Assembly: GCA_029945375.1 (NCBI GenBank)
Contig: CM057061.1
Location: forward strand, 806,001-870,000
Length of the DNA stretch: 64,000 bases
Reading direction: 5' to 3'
From: Agaricus subrufescens
Lineage: Eukaryota > Basidiomycota > Agaricomycetes > Agaricales > Agaricaceae
Under the pieces are notes generated by a model. The model had not been told where the DNA came from. It saw nothing but the letters and a program-made list of their open reading frames with translations, and searched no databases. Each line of letters begins with the position of its first letter. Within the stretch, counting starts at the first letter, position 1. Below, one piece after another: positions 34,763-46,949 of this stretch. The translations under genes and the position numbers were made by a program.

Positions 34763-36814
34763 TCACGATCGATCAGAAGAACGACGCATAGCGACAGATT
34801 TCGCTGATGCTAATAAAGGGAACGGGAGTGAATATCGTTTGGTCAGAGTTTTAATCTTCTGGTATGGTGTAGCTTTATTAGTGTGTCGCATAAGCGATTC
34901 AACACGTTCCGCAGGTGTTTTCGGAGTATCCACATTCTTCCATATCGAAGGAGAGTGGTTGATTGGAGATATACCGGTAGATGCTACTAAGGGAAATATT
35001 TCAGTGGCATGCATGACTACTGTTTCGGATGTTTTACCTCTAGGATTTGATTTGTGAATCAGTCTTATGTCATCAAGAGAAGCGTTCTTCCAGGTTGGTG
35101 TACGCGGAACTTCCTCGATTAGATTATCATTCAGGATTATATCGTCAATGTTTGCTCGGGTACGACTCGACGGAGTACCTGAACGACTGCTTTGGTTTGC
35201 CAAGGTCTGTTGAGATACACGAGGTGATGTATTCGGTGAATCTCCAGGCAAAAGAACAGATGATGCATTGGCCGCAGAGGAATCGAAAGGTCGCGAGGTG
35301 AAGTGTAATGGAATATCGGGAACCGGGGGTTGAGCATCCGCAGGTGTTTTGGGTCGAGAATTGCTTTGTTTACGAGAGTGGGTGGGAAGGCGGAGGCTTC
35401 CATGAGAAGTTCGTAAACTTCGCATTCGGGCCGCGGATACAGACATGCTGTGAGTGATTTCCCCTCGTGCACTTCGAGTGCTAACAGCACTTCTGGTACT
35501 CTTCACACTCCTGGTGCTCTTGGCACTGCGGATGCTAACACTGTCCTGGTTGTCTTCTTGGCCGTTAACATCTGCCGGTATGTCTGCTTTAGGTTCTGAA
35601 TAACGAGGTGATAGCGGACTTCGCGGTAAAGCCGGCTCGACATTAAGCAGTTTTCCACTTTGCGGCCTCGGAGACGTGGGTGTTATCGGTAAAGATACAA
35701 CTTCAGCAGTCTCAATGACAGCTTCGTCGTTTGGCTCCAGGTCGGCTTCATAATCATCCATTTCCTTTGCTAGCTTCTCTGCTTCGTTCCACGCATCTTC
35801 TAGCTCAGCTTCAAGCTGATTGATTCGTCCCTTTGCCTGTTGAAGATCTGTAGTACGACGAGCGTAACTATTATTCAACTGTTGGATTAAATTTAGTCGT
35901 GATGCTAAGAACAAGAAATGAGTGTTGCCCACTTTTCGTATCGCAATCGCGAGTGCACTAGCCCAATGAGTATCCAGCATACGATTAATCTGAGTTGTCC
36001 GGTCGGATATCTTCAAGAGTTCCTCGAGTATACGATCACATTCAACGGTAGTTTCCGACAGCTGCATTGCAAGCTTCGTAACACTATCCACGATATCCTC
36101 CTTCTCCTTACCCTTGAACGATGATATCTGGACGTTCGCTATCAAGGCCTGCAACACCATCGTTCGACGCTGTACCAAAAACCTATACTTTGCTTGCATT
36201 GAAATTTTCAGCTGCTCTAGCCTTTGGAGCTCCGCAGGTAAAACTTGATCAACATTCTCCATTGTCAAGAGCCGGACGAAAGATTCGCTCGCAGATGACC
36301 GAATCGCACGCGACACTATTTGCTGGAGCTCTGTCGAACTGAACGTCCCTGCCACAAAGAAAAAAAAAGCGATCAACAGCGCGCCACACACCCAGAGATT
36401 GGGCAACTCACATAGTGCAGCTTCCAAGGGAAGGGCTTTCCATTCGACCTGCTCAGATTCGAATTTGACTTTCGGAGGTGGGGGTATGCGCGGGGGCGGT
36501 GAAGGAGATCGCGAAGACTCCGAGACTGCGGGTTCAGGTAGAGGACTGTAGGCGGGTGGGAGTGTATCTGAGCCTTGGGGAACGGGCGCTGGAGCCTCCT
36601 GCGAGTCCTCGCGGAGAGTCGGCAGGGCGCGAGGTTCCGGGCTGGAGGGGAAGGAGGCAGAGAATGCTGACGGCGGAGGGCTGAAGTTGGTCGGAATGGA
36701 CGAAGAACGTGGAAAGTAGTGATCCTGCCTGACAGGAGTCCTCGGTCCGAGGGGCGTAAAATTGGGTCGCGAGCGGATAGTGCCCGCCCGGGAGACACCC
36801 TCTCCTGTGTCCAT
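34763..36814 (-). CDS. Orphan coiled-coil protein with Pro-rich N-terminus and Ser/Arg repeats
   Basis: An open frame of 683 codons starts at ATG 36814. A 63-nt stretch at 36349-36411 has donor GTGAGT and acceptor GGCAG and encodes an improbable hydrophobic insert (LWVCGALLIAFFFFVAG), so I take it as an in-frame intron. The spliced product would be about 662 residues. Regions in order are: Pro/Ser-rich N-terminus (about 1-130); helical domain (about 135-280, TELQQIVSRAIRSSASESFV to THWASALAIAIRKV); coiled coil (GRINQLEAELEDAWNEAEKL); and a disordered tail with SIRSAKSTRSVKSTRSA repeats and a PRTPTWKNASLDD motif. It may be a basidiomycete-specific cytoskeletal or membrane-cortex protein; I do not recognise the family. 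Confidence 0.75.
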   Translation of the reverse strand: MDTGEGVSRAGTIRSRPNFTPLGPRTPVRQDHYFPRSSSIPTNFSPPPSAFSASFPSSPEPRALPTLREDSQEAPAPVPQGSDTLPPAYSPLPEPAVSESSRSPSPPPRIPPPPKVKFESEQVEWKALPLEAALCELPNLWVCGALLIAFFFFVAGTFSSTELQQIVSRAIRSSASESFVRLLTMENVDQVLPAELQRLEQLKISMQAKYRFLVQRRTMVLQALIANVQISSFKGKEKEDIVDSVTKLAMQLSETTVECDRILEELLKISDRTTQINRMLDTHWASALAIAIRKVGNTHFLFLASRLNLIQQLNNSYARRTTDLQQAKGRINQLEAELEDAWNEAEKLAKEMDDYEADLEPNDEAVIETAEVVSLPITPTSPRPQSGKLLNVEPALPRSPLSPRYSEPKADIPADVNGQEDNQDSVSIRSAKSTRSVKSTRSAVSTRSARGEITHSMSVSAARMRSLRTSHGSLRLPTHSRKQSNSRPKTPADAQPPVPDIPLHFTSRPFDSSAANASSVLLPGDSPNTSPRVSQQTLANQSSRSGTPSSRTRANIDDIILNDNLIEEVPRTPTWKNASLDDIRLIHKSNPRGKTSETVVMHATEIFPLVASTGISPINHSPSIWKNVDTPKTPAERVESLMRHTNKATPYQKIKTLTKRYSLPFPLLASAKSVAMRRSSDRS

Positions 36815-37359
36815 CGCGAGCCCCTAACGGTGGTGGGCTGGGAGGAATGCTATTCAGAGACCCATCGTTCTAGCAGGGTCGCGCCGGCTTGTCACTCCTC
36901 CCAAGCGTCGCCGCTCCAAGTCCGTGTCAGATCCACGTCAGATCTCTCCTCGCGACGACAGATAATGTCACTCATCATCACCATCCCATGCGGTGCCGGC
37001 GCGAAAACTCATTTAATTATCGGTAGAGGCGTCTTTCAGCACTCGAAACCCGCTTTTACTTGCCAGTGCAATCCGGCATCCGGCCGGCGTTGGATGCCAC
37101 GGTGGCGTGGCCAGCCACTACCTCAAAGCTGCTTAGCGGCTCCCACATGATGGCGGTATCCACAATTTTCACTCCGAGGTCAAATCAATTGTCGTTTTAT
37201 CCCGATACATTGACAAAAGATTAATGGTTGACTATTGACTAATATACATACACGTCCAGATTCGACGTTCTATGCTCATCGATGATCAAGGGCTGTAAAG
37301 TAACACATCTAACTTACAGAAAGCTCAGGGCGGAAAACAAGAAAACATGATTAAACAGG
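36815..37359. other. Intergenic region between two minus-strand genes
   Basis: The left part is the upstream region of the coiled-coil orphan; the right part is the 3' flank of the spindle pole body gene. No gene or repeat supported. Confidence 0.5.
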
Positions 37360-40300
37360 TCATGAGGCAGAAGTTATTGCCCGTCGGCGATGCATATCTC
37401 CAAGTGCTGCTACCACTTCTTGTTTCCATCTACTAACTTCTTTCCACGCAGCACTCGCTCGCCTATTAAATTCAATCAGTTTCCGCAGTACTATCAGGTA
37501 AGTAGTACTCACCGAGCCCTCGAGATGAAAATTACCAAACAAGCGACAGTCTTAAACTTGTTAAACCTCCTCGCTTTGGATGGTGGTATAGGATAACCTA
37601 TTCGAGATATAGACACCAGTATTCTTTGCTCACTTTTCCAATGCTTTAGCCCAGGTCGTCGGATTGAATAAAAATGCACAAACCTCTTTTCGAACTGAGA
37701 TAGTACGGTTAAAAGGTACTGTTTCTGGTAACCCAAATGGTCACGGAACAAGGCTTCTCGGGTAAACTTGGCCTTCAGATAGCGTATCTGAACAATCAAC
37801 CCCTTGCATTCCTTGTTGTGCTGTAGCTTCAATGCAGATACTTGATTGTCATCCCTAACGCCCAATGTTACTTCACTGCAATGAGGTGAAAAAAATCTGT
37901 ACTTACGCAGTATGAGCCCGGTTGAATTCCTTTGTGGTGGCCGCCTGTTCCTTCTGCCAACTGAGTTCTTCATTCACCAATCTGAGTTGGGTTTGCGCCT
38001 GTTTCTTCGCCCTCACCAATCGGCTGATCTCATCCTTATATTTCGTTTCCGCTTTCTCCTTCTCCGTCCTCAACCTCCTCAAATCACGACCAAACATCTC
38101 CGCATCCCTCCTCACTCTCCTAAGGTCAGTCTCCAAGGCACTTATAGTTTTCGTGACATCCTTCTTCTCAGCCATAATTTTCTCCTTTTCTTCTTCAAAT
38201 TGCTGAACTTTACTGCTCTGGCTTTTGAGCGCCCGCTTGAGGTCCTCTATCTCAAGGAGGCACACGTCAAGCTGATCGCGACGATGTTCATGGCTCTTAG
38301 AAGATGTTGTGTACTCCTTTCTAAGCCGGTCTGCGCGCTAACAGATGAACGTTAGCAGCTCATCAGGTTAGAAGATATGTTGTCACAAACCTCTGAGGTT
38401 TCAGAATAACGCCGTTGAAGGTCCTTAAAGTCTTTGGAAAGATCAGCTCGCTCTCGACGTAAACTCTCAATAGTCCTCTGATTTTCTGCAACCCTTTTCT
38501 CATATAATCTCGCTTTCTGCTCTGCTGTTGCATTCTCTCGAAGTTCCTTCTCAAGTTCGTTGTTTTCTTGTTTAAATTTATTGAGCTGTAGCCGGACATC
38601 TTCCATATCCTACAACTAGTCAGTTTTACGTGCGACGACAAAGAAAAGCGGCTACTTACCGCTTCGGTTCTCTTTAATTGGTTCAATAAGTCATCCTTAT
38701 CTCTTTGCGTACGGCTCTGTTGCGAGTTAAGACCTCTCAGGCGAGAACGTTCCGCTTTCAGCTCTCCTTCAAGTTCTTGGATGGTATTACGAGCACTCTC
38801 CAATTCCTACGGAAAGTCAGGATAAAGCTTATCGTAAATAGCACATACACTCACATTTTCAACTGTAAGCCTCTTCTTCTCACCCTTCCTCTCAGTTTCT
38901 GCCAATCGTCTAGCCTCCTCTTTGACTTGAGCATTCAAACGATTTGCTGCGTCCTGAAGAACAGCCTTCTCGCTGACGAAAATCTTCTTTTCTTCTCTCC
39001 ACAAAGACTTCAGTTCAGCAAGTTCCTTATTCACCGTCTCCAAATCTTGGCGAAGAATTTCTGTTGTCCTGCTGGAAGACACAGGCGGCTCCGATATATC
39101 ATAGTCCCTTGAAGCATCAAGAACACTTAATAGCCAAGTAAATACATACTCGAGGGTGAGGTGGGTGGAAATCCTTACCTTTCATCCTCGTGCAAAACTT
39201 GACGAGCATCGACCTTGCTTCTGCATTTTCTACAACGCATCCGTTCAAGTCGCCTACTCCTTCTCTCCTCGGTCCTGCGAAGTCTAGTAAGTTCGTCTTC
39301 TAACGCTGCGACCTCTGAGCGCGCATCCTCCAGTTTCCGTGTCAGCCCAACAACACCAAGACCTGCATCTTCGAGTTTATCGATTTTGTCGTCGATATTC
39401 TCATTGGCGTGGTCGAGTTCGCGTTGAAGTCGAGCAATTTCTGCAACCAAAGGACTAACGGTAGGATCATTGGTAGTGTTATTCAACCAGGAGAGCTATA
39501 TCAAAATATTAGCACGAACAATTGTCGACTGTTGAATGCTTACATCACGCAAAGGCGGTCCAGGAGTACGAGGCGCACGAATTGACATGGATAGAACCTG
39601 TCGATGTATAGGCGAAATACCACTCGTGTTCAAGACCTTATGCGGAGTCGCCATGTCGTTCATTGTCATCCTTAGAGTCTTGTTCCTTTCCAACAGTTCT
39701 TCTCTCTCTTTCTCCAAGAGCTCGATCCTCGTGTCTTTCGCCTTCTCCATGGCTCTGCGAGCAGGAGACTGTGCTAGTAGGCCCGTCAGGCGCGTAATCT
39801 CCTTATGAGCGCTACCCAATTCCATTTCGAGAGCCTCGAGATCCTCTTCAGTTGGACCGGCAGGCTCCAAACTTCGAGAAACGCTCTGAGAAGCATTGAC
39901 CATAACTCTTTGCTTTTCGCGTTCAAGCGCAGCGATCTCGGATTTGAGGCCAACTATCTCTTCCGTTTCCTGGAGCATCTTCTTCTCAGCATCCTCCAAA
40001 GCCTCACCCATTTGCGCGTTGACCTCCTGTGCCTTGGCACACTCATCTTCCAGCTGCAGAATCTGCTGTTTGGCCTCTCTGTCGTCAGCTTGAAGCTTCT
40101 GGATCGTCTTCTGTTTCTCGGCTACTTCGGCCTCCAGGATTTCCAGCCTTCCAACGACCGTTTCGGCATTCTCCTCAAGTTGCTCAGCATATGTCCTGAA
40201 CTCCTGCAGCTCCTCTCCTGATCCCTTGGTTCGCTCTTCGAGCTCACGCACGCGCGCACGTTCAGTTTCAAGTTGCTTCGTCACAGTCTCGACCTCTTTT

Positions 40301-42806
40301 TCATAAGTAGCGATCAACTCCTGGTCCTTTTTGTGAAGCGACTCCAAGTCGTTGACATGAGCCTCTGTCTCAGCGGCGTCGCTTTCCAGATCTTGAATGT
40401 GTCCTCTTGCAGCCCTCAACTCGGAGGCCAACTGAACCAACTTTTCATTCGCTTCGTTCAGCGCCCCTCCTAAGTCTTTGTCGCTCTCAAGCGCTTGTTC
40501 GGCTTTCTCGGCGCGTCCATTAATGAGATTTAATTTCGCATTTAGTTCTTCGACCTCATACAAGGCTTCCTTTAGCTTTTCCCCGGACTCTGCGGAAACT
40601 TCACGAGCCTTCTTCTCAGCGACTTCCACCTGGTTCTCTAGTTGACCAATAAGTTCTGCTACGCCCGCCTCTACCTCGGCCATTCTCTCTTTCCACCTCT
40701 CCTTGTCTCTCTCCCGCTCATGTCTCTCATTTTCAAAAGCGTTCTCAATCTCTTCTTTCTCCGCCATGCAATTCGCAACCTCATCCTTGAACGACTCGAT
40801 CAAACCCTCCAGCTCCGCTTTTTCTTCTAACCATACTTCCGCTGTAGGATCTTCTTTGACATCATTCAAATTTGTTCCTGCGCTGAGTCGGCGACCATCT
40901 AAGCTTCCTCTACTGAGCCGGCGAGATGATCCAGATGCATTAGGGGAACCAGAAAGCTCTTGCTTTTCCTCGAACGTTTTGAGGCGCTCCAATAAAACCT
41001 CGTTCTCTTCTTGCAGCCTCCGATTCAGTGTATGCAGATAGTTGTTGAGTTTTCCCGCGTTAAATCTTCCGACACCGTGCCCAGTAGCGCCCACCCCAAA
41101 GCCCATGGCTGGGTCGAATGATGCATTGGCACGACGATTAGTGGTGAGATCCTGGGACGATGTAGTCGAGACCATGGACATGCGATCATCATTCTCGTAT
41201 CCAGCAGCGGACCCAGTTTCAGATGCAACTGGAGAGGGCACATATGCTTGTGCTAGAGGATGCGAAACCCGACGTCTTGAGGTGATTGGAGGTCGAGGAG
41301 TAACACCAGCAAGAACCGTGCTGAGACTGGTACCCTCTGCGCCTTTAGAAGGACCTGGAGTAGACTCGACGATACTTGCCATCCCAGGTGTGGCGAAGAA
41401 ACGAGGATGAGGTGTGCCCATTTTAAGGCGTGGTCGGGCAGTTGAATTGATGACGGACAGTAGGAACGAACGTCGACGAGTATGGGGAGTGACTAGATCA
41501 TCGTCTTGTTGTCCATTCTGTTCGTTCGAACCCTGGACAGGTGTTTGAGGAATATCATCTTTTGGGGGCGAAGGCAGCTGAAAACGAGTTCTTGGGCGAG
41601 GAAAAGCGGGAGTAGGAGTGAACGCTACAGATCCGGGGGAAGAAAATGGCTCACGCCCTGATCTGATGGAGTAAGGGGTAGGGGCGCTATCAGAAGAGAA
41701 CGTCGGTTCCCTTTCTTCAGCGGAAGGGCTGTCAATAGATGTTCCTTCCTGTTCCTCTGGTACAGAATCCTGGGATCGACTAGCTCGCGCAGGAGAGGAG
41801 CTATGAACGTCCGTAACATCCATAGACTCTGTGCTCGGTGCTTCTCGAGTCGATATGCCACTTTGATTTGGCGGGAATTCTTCTTTCACCATGGGTGAGT
41901 GAGTTCTGGAACGAGGGAGTGGCACACGTGCAGCATGAGAAAGAGAGGCGGTATGGGACTGATTGAGAGAGAATGAATGACTGCTATGGGGTGTAGAATT
42001 TGTGGGTGAGGTTGATTGTGAGGATAAAGTATGGGTTAGCGAGGGAGTGCGTGCTCGATTTGCAGCTCGACGGATAGCAACGTTTTGGAACCTATCAAAC
42101 GGAGAACGCTAAGTGGGAGATATCTTGAGTCAACAAAGACAGAACTGTACACAAAAGGAGGCCGGAGACATACATTGGCTTCAGATTTTACGCTGCTAGA
42201 AAGGTTGTTGTCTTCTTTGGGAGATTCGTCCTCATCGAAGGCATCAGACGCAAAAGGGGCAGGTGAGCTGGCCCGGCTGACGGATTGTAACGCGTCACTG
42301 ATAGAAATATCGTCCCCGTCCTCGTCGTCCGGCGGCGGTAAGTAAACATCTGGAACACTCGATTTGCTTTCTTGTCCCAGGTCATGTCCGGAGATGTCAT
42401 CATCATCTGCATCCACCGCAAGATCAATGCGTGGGTTCGGAGACACTTTGGCTGCGAGACTATCGCGGGGACTGGCTCTGAATCCGAAGCCGGGAGACGC
42501 AACAAATGACTTGCGAGATCCAAACGAATTTACAAAACGAGGGGTGGAATGGGCACTTCCAAACGGCCTGAGTGTAGACGCATATTGGGAGGCCGGCGTT
42601 GAGTGACGTGTAGAGGGTATGGTATGCAGCGGGTCGTCATCGTCGGTGGTGTCGTCGCTCTCTTGAGGCAAAAGGCGGCTGCTGCTGGGGTCCGCGTCCG
42701 CCGAATCTTCGAATGCGGGGACCTCTGGCAGGGAAGGCATGTCCTGGCCCTCGACTGCTTGTATGCGGCGCCATACCCGGGAGGGTGTTTCCAGTAAAGC
42801 CGCCAT
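37360..42806 (-). CDS. Pericentrin/Pcp1-type spindle pole body protein with PACT domain
   Basis: A gene of about 5.4 kb encoding roughly 1,600 residues over about ten exons. The N-terminus (MAALLETPSRVWRRIQAVEG) is followed by about 500 disordered, Ser/Pro-rich residues with many SP/TP sites, then more than 900 residues of nearly continuous heptad coiled coil (for example KLNNYLHTLNRRLQEENEVL and EKAEQALESDKDLGGALNEA). The C-terminus is a PACT domain: IRYLKAKFTREALFRDHLGY, QKQYLLTVLSQFEKR, then KFKTVACLVIFISRARRAS. PACT anchors pericentrin/AKAP450/Pcp1/Spc110 proteins at the microtubule-organising centre, often with calmodulin. Intron 42112-42172 (approximate) and the last introns near 37485-37510 restore open frame. 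The start at 42806 is preferred over an in-frame ATG at 42854. The assignment to Pcp1 rather than another PACT protein is inference. Confidence 0.85.
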
Positions 42807-43501
42807 CGATCTGGCCTTTGTTGATGCACAAACGCGCAACGCGCCCCAAGCCACACGTCACGTGGCCGCACAGTGGGTGAGGATGATCTCAGCCAAAAAT
42901 AGCTCCCCCACAAGAGTCTTACTCCCACTCAGGGGCTGCCACCTGAGCAAGCCGTGAAACCAAGCACGGTCCCCAAATTACTTCTTAAGTTTTGCCGCGG
43001 AATCGAGGTCCTTACAAGGACCCTACTATCACGCTGAGAAGCACGCCAGGAGGCCATCAGCCACGGCGACGACCTCGGCTAGAGCAAAGGGCCTACTGGT
43101 GACTGTCCAAAAACTGAAACGCTGCCTTTCACAATGCCACGAGCTAGAAAACGTGGCCCGGCTGATCAGCTACTACAAACTTTATCTTATGCAGGTCCTG
43201 TATCAATTTGATATCGTGAAAATGTACAATTATATCTACAACAGTCGCACCATATCCGGAATGTGACCTTGACGTGACTTCAGTGCTATCATGTGTGACC
43301 AGGGTCCTCTGAAAACCCTCAATTAGGAAATTTTGGGAGACATGTTGTATGAGTTGATTTCATAGTTTGCTCGATGACCGCCCCCTTGACCCACTTATGA
43401 TGTCTTTGAATCGTCATTCGAGAACACCCACCCCACGGCGCTCCACATATGCCTCAGGTTTATAAGGCTGGCATGTTTAGCGTTATCGTAGCCCACTAAC
43501 C
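42807..43501. promoter_or_regulatory. Divergent intergenic region; heat shock gene promoter
   Basis: On the right side, TTCGAGAA at 43417-43424 is the inverted half of a heat shock element (TTCnnGAA), with another GAA triplet a few bases upstream. A TATA box (TTTATAAG) lies near 43459-43466, about 40 bp before the HSP20 ATG. On the left, the sequence upstream of the spindle pole body gene is GC-rich. No other gene seen. Confidence 0.55.
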
Positions 43502-44070
43502 ATGTCTACTTTCTTCTACGAACCGTTCTACGACATTGATCGCCTCATCACTGACGTCTTGGCCCCTCGATCCCAGTGGTCTGGGGATAGCGGTAATCGT
43601 GAGCTCTCCAGGACCTCTGGCGAGGGTCCACCTCGCCCTTTCAAGCCACGGTCAGTACGTCCAACATATTTGAATCAAATTCAAACCATCCGTTTCACAG
43701 GATGGATCTCCACGAAGACTCGGAGAAAAATATTGTCACAGCTGTCTTTGAGTTGCCAGGGACCAAGAAGGAGGATGTAAACCTTGACGTCCATAATGGC
43801 AGACTCGTTGTCTCTGCGGAGTCCAAATCTTCGGAAGAACATTCAGAACACGGTTATGCCATACGCGAACGTCGTAGTGGCAAATACTCTAGGACACTTC
43901 AGCTGCCGCAAGGGATAAAAGTACGTGCTAATTCTCTTCTTGCTCAAGTAGTATGCTTATAAGTTCGAAAGGACAATGACATCAAGGCCTCGATGGAAAA
44001 TGGCTTGCTGACAGTAACCTTCCCGAAGAATACTCCAGACCAAGCCCCCAAGCGTATCACCATTGGGTGA
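43502..44070 (+). CDS. Small heat shock protein, HSP20/alpha-crystallin family
   Basis: Exons 43502-43650, 43701-43920 and 43972-44070 give 155 residues, the usual size for fungal HSP20. The N-terminus MSTFFYEPFYDIDRLITDVL matches basidiomycete sHSPs. The alpha-crystallin domain runs MDLHEDSEKNIVTAVFELPG, DVNLDVHNGRLVVSAESK, ERRSGKYSRTLQLPQGIK and ASMENGLLTVTFPK, where GLLTV is the conserved A-x-x-x-n-GvL motif of the fold. The product forms oligomers that hold unfolding proteins in the cytosol under stress. The promoter carries a heat shock element and a TATA box, consistent with Hsf1 control. The tail ends PKRITIG, with an I-x-I-like motif (ITI) used for oligomer contacts. Confidence 0.95.
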
Positions 44071-45720
44071 ATATGTAATTAGTTGATTTTTGATGTTAAA
44101 ACAGTTCTCCACGAAATATTATCGATGCATTCATGAAGTTGCCATCGTTGCTTAGTTGACCCAGATCCGTTGCCCGGAAACATTATCAAATTGACTGATC
44201 TCGCGTTGAGGCAGTCTCGGAAGGGTGGTTCAATGCGCTCAAATAGCCGATCTAGACAAGAAGGAAACAGATCAATTCCTGCGCATCCCAACCGATAGTT
44301 TGACGTCGATCTTCGAAAAAAAACTGCAGAGTCAAAATCCCCTCCTTCCTTGACTTCCCTTCCAGAAGTACCAGACCCCGAAATAGAACATCCTTCGGCA
44401 TCTTTGTCGTCCTCAGAATCATGAACTAGGACGTGACAAGCGTCTAGGATGAGCTCATTGCCAAAGTCCCGCGCGCGGCAGTGCAGAATCGGGAAGTGGG
44501 CCGTGCGATGGTGACAGGACGCTCACATTGCTTGTCTACACCTCGATCCCCGCGAAAGGTAACAGCTTCAAGACCCAGTATCGCGTAATCAATGCCACAT
44601 AGAGGAATAACAGATTCAAGCAAATCCCAGCGCTTCTCGAGGTCAAGGAGCCAAAGAGCCGGGTTGGTCAACAGGCCAGCTTTCTTCGTAGACGATAGAA
44701 CCAATGAATCCGTGAGTAAACTCCGCGCCGAAGCTTGAACAAGTGGGTGACCACGCATTGCAGTGATTGAGCCAGTTCACCTATTCGAGCGCTCGATCTA
44801 CTTCGTCTCCGCATCCCATGAGCAGTTATTAATGTTCTTCGACTTCTAGTCCATCTTGACGTTTTCTTTCTCCTCTTCATCCACATTGACACACTTCCGT
44901 GGCGTATCACGGCCCACCATTATCTGTCCACGAGATCAGCAGTCCAAGGCTATTGAAATAGTGAACAACCGAGTCGGGTTGGGTGGGATACATGAAGGTA
45001 GGTGGTGATGGGTTGTTCTCACGACTGGTGAGACGTTCGACGGCCGAAGCATCTTGGTATGATGTGGGTGGCATACATTCCTCCATGGACATCGTTTGGG
45101 AGCTCAGTGTATTTGTGCCGAGAATTCCGAGAGTAAACACTAATTGGTGACTAGGTCCTGAGCTAATCTAGCAACTCTATGTGCTCTCCAGTGGTATTTT
45201 ATCCGGTTACGAGCAAATATCAATATCGTCAGTGGCGACTCGGCGGTCCACTGACGAGCACGATGAACCGGTAGTCGTGCCGAAGATATTGGTGACCAAA
45301 ACACGAACCACCGAGATATCCGAACCATTATACTTATCTCGACGATGATTTGACAACCTCACCAATTCAAATCACTGGATAGGGCTATTTTAACATACCC
45401 GCCTTCTGATCATGAAGCAGGAAAAAACAACAAGCCGGAATAACATCGGGGCTTGAGCCTGACCACCGGCGGCTGGTTCCGACTTTGCCGAGGTCCGCCG
45501 GACATATATGTTCCGTCTGACTAACTACATCCTCCAATTCGGCTACTTCTCGGTCGCAGGTTCTTGTTGTGCTCTAGTGCAATACCAGGCATGTGGGCCA
45601 TATTCCTCCACTTCTCTCTATTTTGTGTCCTAGTTGATGGTCCAGGAACCACCTCTCGAAATCGCCTCTAATCAACCCCAAAAATTGTGGTTCTTATTGG
45701 TGCATTGACATACCACAACC
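44071..45720. other. Region with unexplained open frames; possible eroded gene
   Basis: On the minus strand, frames at 44444-44758 (HPLVQASARSLLTDSLVLSS ... DLLESVIPLCGIDYAILGLE), 44907-45140 and 45140-45328 look protein-like in composition. They are separated by frameshifts and stops that ordinary introns do not obviously remove. I do not recognise any domain. Either a diverged multi-exon gene or a pseudogene; the right end is the promoter of the PQ-loop gene. Confidence 0.25.
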
Positions 45721-46949
45721 ATGAAACCAAATCCGGTCGCAGAGAATGTACTTGGAACGATGGGTCAGCAACGATTTCTCCAGATATTGTTTTCTCATTC
45801 GTTATTGACGCTCTGATGTTTTCAAGGTACCATTTGCTGGACATGTCAGCTTATACCGCAAGTCTGGAAGATCTTTAGAGATAAGAAAACTGATGGTCTT
45901 TCTCCTTGGCTGATGTTCGTCTCTTGAATGCTTGTTTGATTGTTGCTGACGTTTCACATTTGACAGGTTCATCTGGGGAACATCATCCGCATTTCTAGGC
46001 GTTTATGCCATTTTGCAGCACCTCAACATCCCTCTTCAGGTGCAACCTCATCTTTTCGGCTTTCTCGCCCTCACAAACTGGGGTCAGGTATGTCCTTTGT
46101 CAAGTTCACTTGATATTGATTTCACGCATTTTCTCTTATGTATAGTGCCTATACTATAGCCCCAGCCGTCAGAACAAGAAACGTTTGACCTTTCTTTTCA
46201 TCGCGGGTACCATGATCCTGGTCGGAGCACTCGAGGTGCTCCTCATATTCGTTTCCAGACCGGCTTATGAGCGCGGCGTTACCGCTCCCGCCAAAGTATT
46301 CGGTATTCTCTCTGTCATCGGGATCGGGTCTGGTCTACTTCCTCAATATTTCGAAATCTACAAACGGCGAGAAGTAGAAGGCATTTCCTACCTCTTTCTT
46401 TCGGTAGATATGCTTGGAGGGTTATTGAACGACCTCTCGTTAGTATTCTCCAAGGAGGAGTTCGATGCCCTCGCCGCCTCGAGTTACAGTCTTGTCATAG
46501 TAAGTGTTTTTACTTCTCTCTGTACTGATCTTATAACGTTTTTATAATCAAATGCTATGATTATCATCTTTGAACTAATCACACGCAAACAGGTTATGAA
46601 TTCTTTTATTTTGATTGCCGCCGCTATCTTGAACCCCCGCGCGCGTAGACGCCGTGCAGCAGCCGCAGCCGCTGCGGATATCGAGGCAACTAACGCGGAC
46701 ATCGCCGAGCCCCCAACGCTTCCCTCATTATCTGCCAGTCCTTCCATTACCCTCGAGGCTGACAATCAAGGCGCCTTAGAGAAAAGTATCGAAGATGAAA
46801 AAGTTTCTGGAACTTCCATACAACAGGCAGATAATGCGCCAATATCTAAGCCTCTGACCGTGGGTGCAGATGGCGGAATGGAAAGATTGACTCATCAATC
46901 TCCACTTGATACTCGTTCTGTCGAGATGTCGGACCCCTCTGATGAATAA
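45721..46949 (+). CDS. PQ-loop repeat membrane protein
   Basis: A first exon of 43 nt (45721-45763, MKPNPVAENVLGTM) splices over 45764-45826 to GTICWTCQLIPQVWKIFRDK, the first PQ loop (helix end plus Pro-Gln). The second is GIGSGLLPQYFEIYKRREVE with GISYLFLSVDMLGGLLNDLS. Seven membrane helices can be traced (SAFLGVYAILQ, FGFLALTNWGQCLYYS, FLFIAGTMILVGALEVLLIF and others). PQ-loop proteins include lysosomal/vacuolar cationic amino acid and cystine exporters and sugar or lipid transporters; which one cannot be told here. The C-terminal tail is cytosolic and disordered, beginning with Arg/Ala runs (RARRRRAAAAAAA). Stop at 46947-46949. The small first exon makes the start moderately certain. Confidence 0.85.
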
